Shown piece after piece: positions 46,814-59,947 of a DNA stretch of 64,000 nucleotides. The notes under the pieces are model-generated. The model was not told where the DNA came from, ran no database searches, and was given only the letters and a program-made list of their open reading frames with translations. Numbering within the stretch: position 1 is the first letter of the stretch; each line of letters opens with the position of its first letter. Source of the stretch: Clusia tigrina (lineage: Eukaryota > Arthropoda > Insecta > Diptera > Clusiidae); the NCBI GenBank assembly GCA_920105625.2, contig OV050030.1, forward strand, positions 160,341,863 through 160,405,862, written 5' to 3'. The translations under genes and the position numbers were made by a program.

Positions 46814-49753
46814 ATGCTACCCTTGAGTCCCAAATCAAACACTGATAAAACTTCAAATGGCCCAAACTTCTATACGGTGAGTCTTATATCAATTACAGTT
46901 TGCAACAATCAAATGACTGTAACTTTTTACTGAAGCGTCATAAAACCTTGACATTTTGTGACAATTAAGTACTTGAGCCTCTTACCAATTTAACTTATCG
47001 CTCGTAGCGATGCTTCCCCTGAGTCCCAAAAGAAACACTGATAAAACTTCAAGTCGCCCTAACTTTTACACGGTGCGTCCTTTACCTATCAAAGTTTGCA
47101 ACAATCAAATGCTTGTAACTTTTTACTGGAGTGTAATAAAATCTTGAAATTTTGTGACAATAAAGTACTCGAGCCTCTTGTCAATTTAAGCTATCGCTAA
47201 TAACTATGCTACCTTTGAGTCCTAAATCAAACACTGATAAAACTTCAAATGGCCCTAACTTCTATACGGTGAGTCTTATATCAATCACAGTTTGCCACAA
47301 TCAAATGCTTGTAACTTTTTTCTGGAGCGTAATAAAACCTTGAAATTTTGTGACAATAAAGTACTCGAGCCTCTTGTCAATTTAAGCTATCGCTCATAGC
47401 TATGGTACCCTTGAGTCCCAAAAGAAATACTGACAAAACTTCAAATGGGCCTAACTTCTATACGGTGCGTCCTATACCTATCAAAGTTTGCAACAATCAA
47501 ATGCTTGTAACTTTTTGCTGGAGCGTAATAAAATCTTGAAATTTTGTAACAATAAAGTATTCGTGCCTCTTGTCAAATTAAGCTATAGCTCATAGCTATG
47601 CTACCCTTGAGTCCCAAAACACATACTGATAAAACTTCAAATGGCCCCAACTTCTATACGGTGCGACCTATACCTATCAAAGTTTGCACCATTCAAATGC
47701 TTGTAATTTTTTACTGGAGCGTCATAAAACCTTGAAATTTTGTGACAATAAAGTACTCGAGCCTCTTGTCAATTCAAGCCATCGCTCATAGCTATGCTAC
47801 TCTTGAGTGCCAAAACAAACATTGATAAAACTTCAAATGGCCCTAACTTCTATACGGTGCGACCCATACCTATCAAATTTTGACACATTCAAATGCTTGT
47901 AAATTTTTACTGGAGCGTCATAAAACCTTGAAATTTTGTGACAATAAAGTACTCTTGCCTCTTGTCAATTTAAGCTATCGCTTATAGCTATGCTACCCTT
48001 GAGTCCCAAAACAAACATTGATAAAACTTCAAATGGCCCTAACTTCTATACGGTGCGACCTATACCTATCAAATTTTGACACATTCAAATGCTTGTAAAT
48101 TTTTACTGGAGCGTCATAAAACCTTGAAATTTTGTGACAATAAAGTACTCGAGCCTCTTGTCAATTTCAGCCATCGCTCATAGCTATGCTACTCTTCAGT
48201 CCCAAAAAAACCACTGATAAAACTTCAAATGGCCCTAACTTCTATACAGTGCGTCCTATACCTATCAAAGTTTGGAACAATCAAATGCTTGTAACTTTTT
48301 ACTGGAGCGTAATAAAATCTTGAAATTTTGTGACAATAAAGTTCTCTTGCCTCTTTTCAATTTAAGCTATCGCTTATAGCTATGCTACCCTTGAGTCCCA
48401 AAACAAACATTGAGAAAACTTCAAATGGCCCTATCTTCTATACGGTGCGACCTATACCTATCAAATTTTGACACATTCAAATGCTTGTAAATTTTTACTG
48501 GAGCGTCATAAAACCTTGAAATTTTGTGACAATAAAGTACTCGAGCCTCTTGTCAATTTCAGCCATCGCTCATAGCTATGCTACTCTTGAGTCCTAAAAC
48601 AACCACTGATAAAACTTCAAATGGCCCCAACTTCTATACAGTGCGTCCTATACCTATCAAAGTTTGGAACAATCAAATGCTTGTAACTTTTTACTGGAGT
48701 GTAATAAAATCTTGAAATTTTGTGACAATAAATTACTGGAGCCTCTTGTCAATTTAAGCTATCGCTAATAGCTATGCTACCCTTGAGTCCCAAATCAAAC
48801 ACTGATAAAACTTCAAAAGGCCCTAACTGCTATACAGTGCGTCCTATACCTATCAAAGTTTGGAACAATCAAATGCTTGTCACTTTTTACTGGAGCGTAA
48901 TAAAATCTTGAAATTTTGTGACAATAAAATACTCTTGCCTCTTGTCAATTTAAGCTATCCCTTATAGCTATGCTACCCTTGAGTCCCAAAACAAACATTG
49001 ATAAAACTTCAAATGGCCCTAACTTCTATACGGTGCGACCTATACCTATAACATTTTGACACATTCAAATGCTTGTAATTTTTTACTGGAGCGTCATAAA
49101 ACCTTGAAATTTTGTGACAATAAAGTACTCGAGCCTCTTGTCAATTCAAGCCATCGCTCATAGCTATGCTACTCTTGAGTGCCAAAACAAACATTGATAA
49201 AACTTCAAATGGCCCTAACTTCTATACGGTGCGACCTATACCTGTCAAATTTTGACACATTCAAATGCTTGTAAATTTTTACTGGAGCGTCATAAAACCT
49301 TGAAATTTTGTGACAATAAAGTACTCTTGCCTCTTGTCAATTTAAGCTATCGCTTATAGCTATGCTACCCTTGAGTCCCAAAACAAACATTGATAAAACT
49401 TCAAATGGCCCTAACTTCTATACGGTGCGACCTATACCTATCAAATTTTGACACATTCAAATGCTTGTAAATTTTTACTGGAGCGTCATAAAACCTTGAA
49501 ATTTTGTGACAATAAAGTACTCGAGCCTCTTGTCAATTTCAGCCATCGCTCATAGCTATGCTACTCTTGAGTCCCAAAACAACCACTGATAAAACTTAAA
49601 ATGGCCCTAACTTCTATACAGTGCGTCCTATACCTATCAAAGTTTGGAACAATCAAATGCTTGTAACTTTTTACTGGAGCGTAATAAAATCTTGAAATTT
49701 TGTGACAATAAAGTACTCTTGCCTCTTGTCAATTTAAGCTATCGCTTATAGCT
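46814..49753 (+). repeat. B3-phased HOR, 15 monomers (2940 bp)
   Basis: Second rung of the ladder, exactly 15 x 196. It follows the 43092 unit closely (CTTCAGTCCC at 48194, offset 3724) but lacks four of its monomers, including one around 48790, where F/A2 passes to a D centre. Confidence 0.88.
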
Positions 49754-52700
49754 ATGCTACCCTTGAGTCCCAAATCAAACACTGATAAAACTTCGAATGG
49801 CCCAAACTTCTATACGGTGAGTCTTATATCAATTACAGTTTGCAACAATCAAATGACTGTAACTTTTTACTGAAGCGTCATAAAACCTTGACATTTTGTG
49901 ACAATTAAGTACTTGAGCCTCTTACCAATTTAACTTATCGCTCGTAGCGATGCTTCCCCTGAGTCCCAAAAGAAACACTGATAAAACTTCAAGTCGCCCT
50001 AACTTTTACACGGTGCGTCCTTTGCCTATCAAAGTTTGCAACAATCAAATGTTTGTAACTTTTTACTGGATTGTAATAAAATCTTGAAATTTTGTGACAA
50101 TAAAGTACTCGAGCCTCTTGTCAATTTAAGCTATCGCTAATAGCTATGCTACCTTTGAGTCCTAAATAAAACACTGATAAAACTTCAAATGGCCCTAACT
50201 TCTATACGGTGAGTCTTATATCAATCACAGTTTGCCACAATCAAATGCTTGTAACTTTTTTCTGGAGCGTAATAAAACCTTGAAATTTTGTGACAATAAA
50301 GTACTCGAGCCTCTTGTCAATTTAAGCTATCGCTCATAGCTATGGTACCCTTGAGTCCCAAAAGAAACACTGACAAAACTTCAAATGGGCCTAACTTCTA
50401 TACGGTGCGTCCTATACCTATCAAAGTTTGCAACAATCAAATGCTTGTAACTTTTTGCTGGAGCGTAATAAAATCTTGAAATTTTGTAACAATAAAGTAT
50501 TCGTGCCTCTTGTCAAATTAAGCTATAGCTCATAGCTATGCTACTCTTGAGTGCCAAAACAAACATTGATAAAACTTCAAATGGCCCTAACTTCTATACG
50601 GTGCGACCCATACCTATCAAATTTTGACACATTCAAATGCTTGTAAATTTTTACTGGAGCGTCATAAAACCTTGAAATTTTGTGACAATAAAGTACTCTT
50701 GCCTCTTGTCAATTTAATCTATCGCTTATAGCTATGCTACCCTTGAGTCCCAAAACAAACATTGATAAAACTTCAAATGGCCCTAACTTATATACGGTGC
50801 GACCTATACCTATCAAATTTTGACACATTCAAATGCTTGTAAATTTTTACTGGAGCGTCATAAAACCTTGAAATTTTGTGACAATAAAGTACTCGAGCCT
50901 CTTGTCAATTTCAGCCATCGCTCATAGCTATGCTACTCTTCAGTCCCAAAACAACCACTGATAAAACTTCAAATGGCCCTAACTTCTATACAGTGCGTCC
51001 TATACCTATCAAAGTTTGGAACAATCAAATGCTTGTAACTTTTTACTGGAGCGTAATAAAATCTTGAAATTTTGTGACAATAAAGTACTCTTGCCTCTTG
51101 TCAATTTAAGCTATCGCTTATAGCTATGCTACCCTTGAGTCCCAAAACAAACATTGAGAAAACTTCAAATGGCCCTAACTTCTATACGGTGCGACCTATA
51201 CCTATCAAATTTTGACACATTCAAATGCTTGTAAATTTTTACTGGAGCGTCATAAAACCTTGACATTTTGTGACAATAAAGTACTTGAGCCTCTTACCAA
51301 TTTAACTTATCGCTAATAGCTATGCTTCCCCTGATTCCCAAAACAAACAGTGATAAAACTTCAAATGGCCCTAACTTTTATACGGTGCGTCCTTTAAATA
51401 TCAAAGTTTGCAATATTCACATGCTTCTAACTTTTTACTGGAGCGTCATAAAATCTTGAAATTTTGTGACAAGAAAGTACTCGAGCCTCTTGTCAATTTA
51501 AGCTATCGCTCATAGCTATGCTACCCTTGAGTCCTAAATCAAACACTGATAAAACTTCAAATGGCCCTAACTTCTATACGGTGCGCCCTATACCTATCAA
51601 ATTTGCAACATACAAATGCTTATAACTTTTTACTGGAGCGTAATAAAACCTTAAAACTTTGTGACAATAAAGTACTTGTGCCGCTTGTCAATTTAAGCTA
51701 TCGCTCATAGCTATGCTACCCTTGAGTCCCAAATCAAACACTGATAAATCTTCAAATGGCCCTAAATTCTATACTGTGCATCCTATATCTATCAAAGTTT
51801 GCTACATTTAAATGCTTGTAACTTTTTACTGGAGCGTAATAAAATCTGGAAATTTTGTGACAATAAAGTACTCGTGCCTCTCGTCAATTTAAGCTATCGC
51901 TCATAGCTATGCTACCCTTGAGTCCCAAAACAAACATTGATAAAACTTCAAATGGCCCTAACTTCTATACGGTGCGACCTATACCTATCAAATTTTGACA
52001 CATTCAAATGCTTGTAAATTTTTACTGGAGCGTCATAAAACCTTGAAATTTTGTGACAATAAAGTACTCCAGCCTCTTGTCAATTTCAGCCATCGCTCAT
52101 AGCTATGCTACTCTTGAGTCCCAAAACAACCACTGATAAAACTTCAAATGGCCCCAACTTCTATACAGTGCGTCCTATACCTATCAAAGTTTGGAACAAT
52201 CAAATGCTTGTAACTTTTTACTGGAGTGTAATAAAATCTTGAAATTTTGTGACAATAAATTACTGGAGCCTCTTGTCAATTTAAGCTATCGCGGTTATAG
52301 CTATGCTACCCTTGAGTCCCAAATCAAACACTGATAAAAATTCAAATGGCCCTAACTTCTATGCGGTGAGTCTTATATCAATCACAGTTTGCAACAATCA
52401 AATGCTTGTAACTTTTTACTTTAGCGTCAGAAAATCTTGAAATTTTGTGACAATAAAGTACACGAGCCTCCTGTCAATTTAAGCTAGCGCTCATAGCTAT
52501 GCTACCCTTGAGTCCCAAAACAAACACTGATAAAACTTCAAAAGGCCCTAACTGCTATACAGTGCGTCCTATACCTATCAGAGTTTGGAACAATCAAATG
52601 CTTGTCACTTTTTACTGGAGCGTAATAAAATCTTGAAATTTTGTGACAATAAAATACTCTTGCCTCTTGTCAATTTAAGCTATCCCTTATAGCTATGCTA

Positions 52701-53870
52701 ACCTTGAGTCCCAAAACAAACATTGATAAAACTTCAAATGGCCCTAACTTCTATACGGTGCGACCTAAACCTATAAAATTTTGACACATTCAAATGCTTG
52801 TAATTTTTTACTGGAGCGTCATAAAACCTTGAAATTTTGTGACAATAAAGTACTCGAGCCTCTTGTCAATTCAAGCCATCGCTCATAGCTATGCTACTCT
52901 TGAGTGCCAAAACAAACATTGATAAAACTTCAAATGGCCCTAACTTCTATGCGGTGCGACCTATACCTGTCAAATTTTGACACATTCAAATGCTTGTAAA
53001 TTTTTACTGGAGCGTCATAAAACCTTGAAATTTTGTGACAATAAAGTACTCTTGCCTCTTGTCAATTTAAGCTATCGCTTATAGCTATGCTACCCTTGAG
53101 TCCCAAAACAAACATTGATAAAACTTCAAATGGCCCTAACTTCTATACGGTGCGACCTATACCTATCAAATTTTGACACATTCAAATGCTTGTAAATTTT
53201 TACTGGAGCGTCATAAAACCTTGAAATTTTGTGACAATAAAGTACTCGAGCCTCTTGTCAATTTCAGCCATCGCTCATAGCTATGCTACTCTTGAGTCCC
53301 AAAACAACCACTGATAAAACTTAAAATGGCCCTAACTTCTATACAGTGCGTCCTATACCTATCAAAGTTTGGAACAATCAAATGTTTGTAACTTTTTACT
53401 GGAGCGTAATAAAATCTTGAAATTTTGTGACAATAAAGTACTCTTGCCTCTTGTCAATTTAAGCTATCGCTTATAGCTATGCTACCCTTGAGTCCCAAAA
53501 CAAACATTGATAAAACTTCAAATGGCCCTAACTTCTATACGGTGCGACCTATACCTATCAAATTTTGACACATTCAAATGCTTGTAAATTTTTACTGGAG
53601 CGTCATAAAACCTTGAAATTTTGTGACAATAAAGTACTCGAGCCTCTTGTCAATTTCAGCCATCGCTCATAGCTATCCTACTCTTGAGTCCCAAAACAAC
53701 CACTGATAAAACTTCAAATGGCCCTAACTTCTATACTGTGCGTCCTATATCTATCAAAGTTTGCTACATTTAAATGCTTGTAACTTTTTACTGGAGCGTA
53801 ATAAAATCTGGAAATTTTGTGACAATAAAGTACTCGTGCCACTCGTCAATTGAAGCTATCGCTCATAGCT
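49754..53870 (+). repeat. B3-phased HOR, 21 monomers (4117 bp)
   Basis: Third rung. Monomer H is missing at 50531-50543, where CATAGCTATGCTAC joins the unit before H to the unit after it. It includes a C-type unit with CTGATTCCC (51331) and I/K units not in the earlier rungs. A 2-bp GG insertion is at 52282-52286 (CGCGGTTATAGC). Confidence 0.87.
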
Positions 53871-56046
53871 ATGCTACCCTTGAGTCCCAAATCAAACACT
53901 GATAAAACTTCAAATGGCCCAAACTTCTATACCGTGAGTCTTATATCAATTACAGTTTGCAACAATCAAATGACTGTAACTTTTTACTGAAGCGTCATAA
54001 AACCTTGACATTTTGTGACAATTAAGTACTTGAGCCTCTTACCAATTTAACTTATCGCTCGTAGCGATGCTTCCCCTGAGTCCCAAAAGAAACACTGATA
54101 AAACTTCAAGTCGCCCTAACTTTTACACGGTGCGTCCTTTACCTATCAAAGTTTGCAACAATCAAATGCTTGTAACTTTTTACTGGAGTGTAATAAAATC
54201 TTGAAATTTTGTGACAATAAAGTACTCGAGCCTCTTGTCAATTTAAGCTATCGCTAATAGCTATGCTACCTTTGAGTCCTAAATCAAACACTGATAAAAC
54301 TTCAAATGGCCCTAACTTCTATACGGTGTGTCTTATATCAATCACAGTTTGCCACAATCAAATGCTTGTAACTTTTTTCTGGAGCGGCATAAAACGTTGA
54401 AATTTTGTGACAATAAAATACTCGAGCCTCTTGTCAATTTAAGCTATCACTCATAGCTATGGTACCCTTGAGTCCCAAAAGAAACAATGACAAAACTTCA
54501 AATGGGCCTAACTTCTATACGGTGCGACCTATACCTATCAAAGTTTGCACCATTCAAATGCTTGTAATTTTTTACTGGAGCGTCATAAAACCTTGAAATT
54601 TTGTGACAATAAAGTACTCGAGCCTCTTGTCAATTCAAGCCATCGCTCATAGCTATGCTACTCTTGAGTGCCAAAACAAACATTGATAAAACTTCAAATG
54701 GCCCTAACTTCTATACGGTGCGACCCATACCTATCAAATTTTGACACATTCAAAAGCTTGTAAATTTTTACTGGAGCGTCATAAAACCTTGAAATTTTGT
54801 GACAATAAAGTACTCTTGCCTCTTGTCAATTTAAGCTATCGCTTATAGCTATGCTACCCTTGAGTCCCAAAACAAACATTGATAAAACTTCAAATGGCCC
54901 TAACTTCTATACGGTGCGACCTATACCTATCAAATTTTGACACATTCAAATGCTTGTAAATTTTTACTGGAGCGTCATAAAACCTTGAAATTTTGTGACA
55001 ATAAAGTACTCGAGCCTCTTGTCAATTTCAGCCATCGCTCATAGCTATGCTACTCTTCAGTCCCAAAACAACCACTGATAAAACTTCAAATGGCCCTAAC
55101 TTCTATACAGTGCGTCCTATACCTATCAAAGTTTGGAACAATCAAATGCTTGTAACTTTTTACTGGAGCGTAATAAAATCTTGAAATTTTGTGACAATAA
55201 AGTACTCTTGCCTCTTGTCAATTTAAGCTATCGCTTATAGCTATGCTACCCTTGAGTCCCAAAACAAACATTGAGAAAACTTCAAATGGCCCTAACTTCT
55301 ATACGGTGCGACCTATACCTATCAAATTTTGACACATTCAAATGCTTGTAAATTTTTACTGGAGCGTCATAAAACCTTGACATTTTGTGACAATAAAGTA
55401 CTTGAGCCTCTTACCAATTTAACTTATCGCTAATAGCTATGCTTCCCCTGATTCCCAAAACAAACAGTGATAAAACTTCAAATGGCCCTAACTTTTATAC
55501 GGTGCGTCCTTTAAATATCAAAGTTTGCAATATTCACATGCTTCTAACTTTTTACTGGAGCGTCATAAAATCTTGAAATTTTGTGACACGAAAGTACTCG
55601 AGCCTCTTGTCAATTTAAGCTATCGCTCATAGCTATGCTACCCTTGAGTCCCAAATCAAATACTGATAAAACTTCAAATGGCCCTAACTTCTATACGGTG
55701 CGTCCTATACCTATCAAATTTGCAACATACAAATGCTTATAACTTTTTACTGGAGCGTAATAAAACCTTAAAACTTTGTGACAATAAAGTACTTGTGCGG
55801 CTTGTCAATTTAAGCTATCGCTCATAGCTATGCTACCCTTGAGTCCCAAATCAAACACTGATAAATCTTCAAATGGCCCTAAATTCTATACTGTGCATCC
55901 TATATCTATCAAAGTTTGCTACATTTAAATGCTTGTAACTTTTTACTGGAGCGTAATAAAATCTGGAAATTTTGTGACAATAAAGTACTCGTGCCTCTCG
56001 TCAATTTAAGCTATCGCTCATAGCTATGCTACCCTTGAGTCCCAAA
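53871..56046 (+). repeat. B3-phased HOR, partial fourth rung (2176 bp)
   Basis: Matches 49754-51929 at offset 4117 (CTGATTCCC at 55448). It ends where the earlier copy continues CCCAAAACAAACATTG and this one CCCAAATCAAACACTG. A chimeric A1/H monomer is at 54459-54654. Confidence 0.87.
54459..54654 (+). repeat. Chimeric A1/H monomer
   Basis: A1 in its 5' part (ATGGTACCC, GGGCCTAAC) and H from GTGCGACC onward (TTTGCACCATTC, TAATTTTTTACTGG). The exchange lies within 54510-54526. The result is one monomer fewer than the 47401-47806 counterpart, lost by a different crossover from the H loss at 50531. Confidence 0.83.
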
Positions 56047-56416
56047 TCAAACACTGATAAAACTTCAAATGGCCCAAAATTCTATACGGTGGTCCTATAC
56101 CTATAAAAGTTTGCAACATTCAAATGCTTTTAACTTACTACAGGAGCGTAATAAAACCTTGAAATTTTGTGACAATAAAGTACTCGAGCCTCTTGTCAAT
56201 TTAAGCAATCGCTCATAGCTATGGTACCCTTGAGTCCCAAAACATACACTGACAAAACTTCAAATGGGCCTAGCCTCTATACTGTGCGTCCTATACCTAT
56301 CAAAGTTTGCAACAATCAAATGCTTGTAACTTTTTACTGGAGTGTAATAAAATCTTGAAATTTTGTGACAATAAAATACTCGAGCCTCTTGTCAATTTAA
56401 GCTATCGCTAATAGCT
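56047..56416 (+). repeat. J and A1 monomers linking ladder to right mosaic
   Basis: A unit with an I/L-type 5' end (CCCAAATCAAACACTG) and a J centre (GGCCCAAAATTC, TACTACAGGAGCG), followed by A1 with CCTAGCCTCTATACTG. No other sequence is present. Confidence 0.82.
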
Positions 56417-57004
56417 ATGCTACCTTTGAGTCCCAAATCAAACACTGATAAAACTTCAAATGGCCCTAACTTCTATACGGTGAGTCTTATATCAATCACA
56501 GTTTGCAACAATCAAATGCTTGTAATTTTTTTCTGGAGCGTCATAAAACCTTGACATTTTGTGACAATACAGTACTCGTGCCTCTTATAAATTTAAGCTA
56601 TCGCTCATAGCTATGCTACCCTTGAGTCCCAAATCAAACGCTGATAAATCTTCAAATGGCCCTAAATTCTATACTGTGCGTCCTATATCTATCAAAGTTT
56701 GCTACATTCAAATGCTTCTAACTTTTTACTGGAGCGTAATAAAATCTGGAAATTTTGTGACAATAAAGTACTCGTGCCTCTTGTCAATTTAAGCTTTCGC
56801 TCATAGCTATGCTACCCTTGAGTCCCAAATCAAACACTGATAAAACTTCAAATGGCCCTAACTTCTATTCGGTGCGTCCTATAGCTATCAAAGTTTGCTA
56901 CATTCAAATGCTTGTAACTTTTTACTGGAGCGTAATAAAATCTGGAAATTTTGTGACAATAAAGTACTCGAGCCTCTTGTCAATTTAAGCTATCGCTAAT
57001 AGCT
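56417..57004 (+). repeat. B1-K-L trio, copy 1 (588 bp)
   Basis: B1, K and L-like monomers. The L-like unit carries TTCTATTCGGTGCG (56862) and CCTATAGCTATC. The trio repeats immediately. Confidence 0.88.
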
Positions 57005-57592
57005 ATGCTACCTTTGAGTCCCAAATCAGACACTGATAAAACTTCAAATGGCCCTAACTTCTATACGGTGAGACTTATATCAATCACAGTTTGCAACAAT
57101 CAAATGCTTGTAATTTTTTTCTGGAGCGTCATAAAACCTTGACATTTTGTGACAATACAGTACTCGTGCCTCTTATAAATTTAAGCTATCGCTCATAGCT
57201 ATGCTACCCTTGAGTCCCAAATCAAACGCTGATAAATCTTCTAATGGCCCTAAATTCTATACTGTGCGTCCTATATCTATCAAAGTTTGCTACATTCAAA
57301 TGCTTGTAACTTTTTACTGGAGCGTAATAAAATCTGGAAATTTTGTGACAATAAAGTACTCGAGCCTCTTGTCAATTTAAGCTTTCGCTCATAGCTATGC
57401 TACCCTTGAGTCCCAAATCAAACACTGATAAAACTTCAAATGGCCCTAACTTCTATTCGGTGCGTCCTATAGCTATCAAAGTTTGCTACATTCAAATGCT
57501 TGTAACTTTTTACTGGAGCGTAATAAAATCTGGAAATTTTGTGACAATAAAGTACTCGTGCCTCTTGTCAATTTAACCTATCGCTCATAGCT
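57005..57592 (+). repeat. B1-K-L trio, copy 2 (588 bp)
   Basis: Exactly 588 bp after copy 1, with private changes such as CAAATCAGACAC and GTGAGACTTATATC. The L-like marker is at 57450. Confidence 0.88.
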
Positions 57593-58608
57593 ATGCTACC
57601 CTTGAGTCCCAAATCAAACACTGATAAAACTTCAAATGGCCCTAACACCTATACGGTGAGTCTTTTATCAATCACAGTCTGCAGCAATCAAATGACTGTA
57701 ACTTTTTACTGGAGCGTCATAAAACCTTCACATTTTGTGACAATTAAGTACTTGAGCCTCTTACCAATTTAACTTATCGCTCATAGCGATGCTTCCCCTG
57801 AGTCCCAAAAGAAACACTGATATAACTTCAAATGACCCTAACTTTTCTACAGTGCGTCCTTTACCTATCAAAGTTTGCAATATTCACATGCTTCTAACTT
57901 TTTACTGGAGCGTCATAAAATCTGGAAATTTTGTGACAAGAAAGTACTCGAGCCTCTTGTCAATTTAAGCTATCGCTCATAGCTATGCTACCCTTGAGTC
58001 CCAAATCAACCACTGATAAAACTTCAAATGGCCCTAACTTCTATACGGTGCGTCCTATACCTATCAAATTTGCAACATAAAAATGCTTATAACTTTTTAC
58101 TGGAGCGTAATAAAACCTTAAAACTTTGTGACAATAAAGTACTTGTGCCGCTTGTCAATTTAAACTATCGCTCATAGCTATGATACCCTTGAGTCCCAAA
58201 TCAAACACTGATAAATCTTTAAATGGCCCTAAATTATATACTGTGCGTCCTATATCTATCAAAGTTTGCTACATTTAAATGCTTGTAACTTTTTACTGGA
58301 GCGTAATAAAATCTGGAAATTTTGTGACAATAAAGTACTCGTGCCTCTCGTCAATTTAAGCTACCGCTCATAGCTATGCTACCCTTGAGTCCCAAATCAA
58401 ACACTGATAAAACATTAAATGGCCCTAACTTCTATACGGTGAGTCTTATATCAATTACAGTTTGCAACAGTCAAATGACTGTAACTTTTTACTGAAGCGT
58501 CATAAAACCTTGACATTTTGTGACAATTAAGTACTTGAACCTCTTACCAATTTAACTTATCGCTCATAGCGATGCTTCCCCTGAGTCCCAAAAGAAACAC
58601 TGATAAAA
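57401..58608 (+). repeat. Right-side 13-monomer-spaced duplication, copy 1
   Basis: Matches 59948-61155 at offset 2547 (13 monomers minus 1 bp). Both carry TATAACTTCAAATGACCC (57821 and 60368), CACCTATACGGTGAG and CAGTCTGCAGCAATC. The only difference I noticed is near 58211 (AATCTTTAAATGG against AATCTTCAAATGG). Confidence 0.9.
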
Positions 58609-59832
58609 ATTCAAATGGCCCTAACTTCTATGCGGTGAGTCTTATATCAATCACAGCTTGGAACAAGCAAATGCTTGTAACTTTTTACTGGAGCGTCATT
58701 AAACCTTGATATTTTGTGACAATAAAGTACTTGAGCCTCTTACCAATTTAACTTATCGCTCATAGCTGTGCTTCCCCTGAGTCCCAAAACAAACAGTGAT
58801 AAAACTTCAAATGGCCCTAACTTTTATACGGTGCGTCCTTTACCTATCAAAGTTTGCAATATTCACATGCTTCTAACTTTTTACTGGAGCGTCATAAAAT
58901 CTTTAAATTTTGTGACAAGAAAGTACTCGAGCCTCTTGTCAATTTAAGCTACCGCTCATAGCTATGCTACCCTTGAGTCCCAAAACAAACACTGATAAAA
59001 CTTCAAATGGGCCTAACTTCTATACGGTGCGTCCTATACCTATCAAAGTTTGCAACAATCAAATGCCTGTAACTTTTTACTGGAGTGTAATAAAATCTTG
59101 AAATTTTGTGACAATAAAGTACTCGAGCCGCTTGTCAATTTAAGCTATCGCTAATAGCTATGCTACCTTGAGTCCGAAATCAAACACTAATAAAACTTCA
59201 AATGGCCCTAACTTCTATACGGTGAGTCTTATATCAATCACAATTTGCAACAATCAAATGCTTGTAACTTTTTTCTGGAGCGTCATAAAACCTTGAAATT
59301 TTGTGACAATACAGTACTCGTGCCTCTTATAAATTTAAGCTATCGCTCCTAGCTATGCTACCCTTGAGTCCCAAAAAAAAAACCACTGATAAAACTTCAA
59401 ATGGCGCTAAATTCTTTACGGTGGTCCTATACCTATAAAAGTTTGCAGCATTCAAATGCTATTAACTTTTTACAGGAGCGTAATAAAACCTTGAAATTTT
59501 GTGACAATTAAGTACTCGAGCCTCTTGTCAATTTAAGCTATCGCTCATAGCTATGGTACCCTTGAGTCCTAAAACAAACACTGAGAAAACTTCAAATGGG
59601 CCTAACTTCTATACGGTGCGTCTTTTACCTATCAAAGTTTGCAATATTCACATGCTTGTAACTTTTTACTGGAGCGTCATAAAATCTTTAAATTTTGTGA
59701 CAATAAAGTACTCGAGCCTCTTGTCAATTTAAGCTATCGCTCATAGCTATGCTACTCTTGAGTTCCAAAACAAACACTGATAAAACTTCAAAAGGCCTTA
59801 ACTTCTATACGGTGCGTCCTATACCTATCAAA
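58595..59832 (+). repeat. Right-side 19-monomer-spaced duplication, copy 1
   Basis: Matches 62316-63553 at offset 3721. Shared rare variants: CACAGCTTGGAACAAGC (58653 and 62374), CATAGCTGTGCTTCC, and the J' monomer with a 10-base A-run and AATGGCGC (59400 and 63121). It overlaps the end of the preceding duplicated segment, so two duplications abut here. Confidence 0.9.
58964..59159 (+). repeat. Reference monomer (near consensus, 196 bp)
   Basis: Landmarks by monomer position: ATGCTACCC 1-9; TTGAGTCCC 10-18; CTGATAAAACTTCAAATGG about 29-47; ATACGGTGCG 59-68; TCCTATACCTATCAAAGTTT 69-88; GCAACAATCAAATGCTTG 89-106; ACTTTTTACTGGAGCG 109-124; AAATTTTGTGACAATAAAG about 138-156; CTCGAG 159-164; TTGTCAATTT 169-178; AAGCTATCGCTCATAGCT 179-196. 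This copy has small departures (GAGTG for GAGCG, GCCGC for GCCTC, CTAATAGC for CTCATAGC). The start at ATG is a convenience for numbering, not a translation start. Confidence 0.95.
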
Positions 59833-59947
59833 TTTGCAACATAAAAATGCTTATAACTTTTTACTGGAGCGTAATAAAACCTTAAAACTTTGTGACAATA
59901 AAGTACTTGTGCCGCTTGTCAATTTAAACTATCGCTCATAGCTATGA
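59833..59947 (+). repeat. I-type 3' half between duplicated segments
   Basis: Continuation of a D/I chimeric monomer: AATTTGCAACATAAAAATGC and TTAAAACTTTGTGAC mark an I variant. The same variant is at 58055-58190 and 60615-60730. Confidence 0.75.

Noticed and set aside
59372..59382. A-run in the J' monomer as a retroposon poly-A tail
   Set aside because: The run of ten A sits at the usual CCCAAAACAAACACTG position and grades through CCCAAAAAAAACACTC in sister monomers, so it is local slippage rather than an insertion tail.
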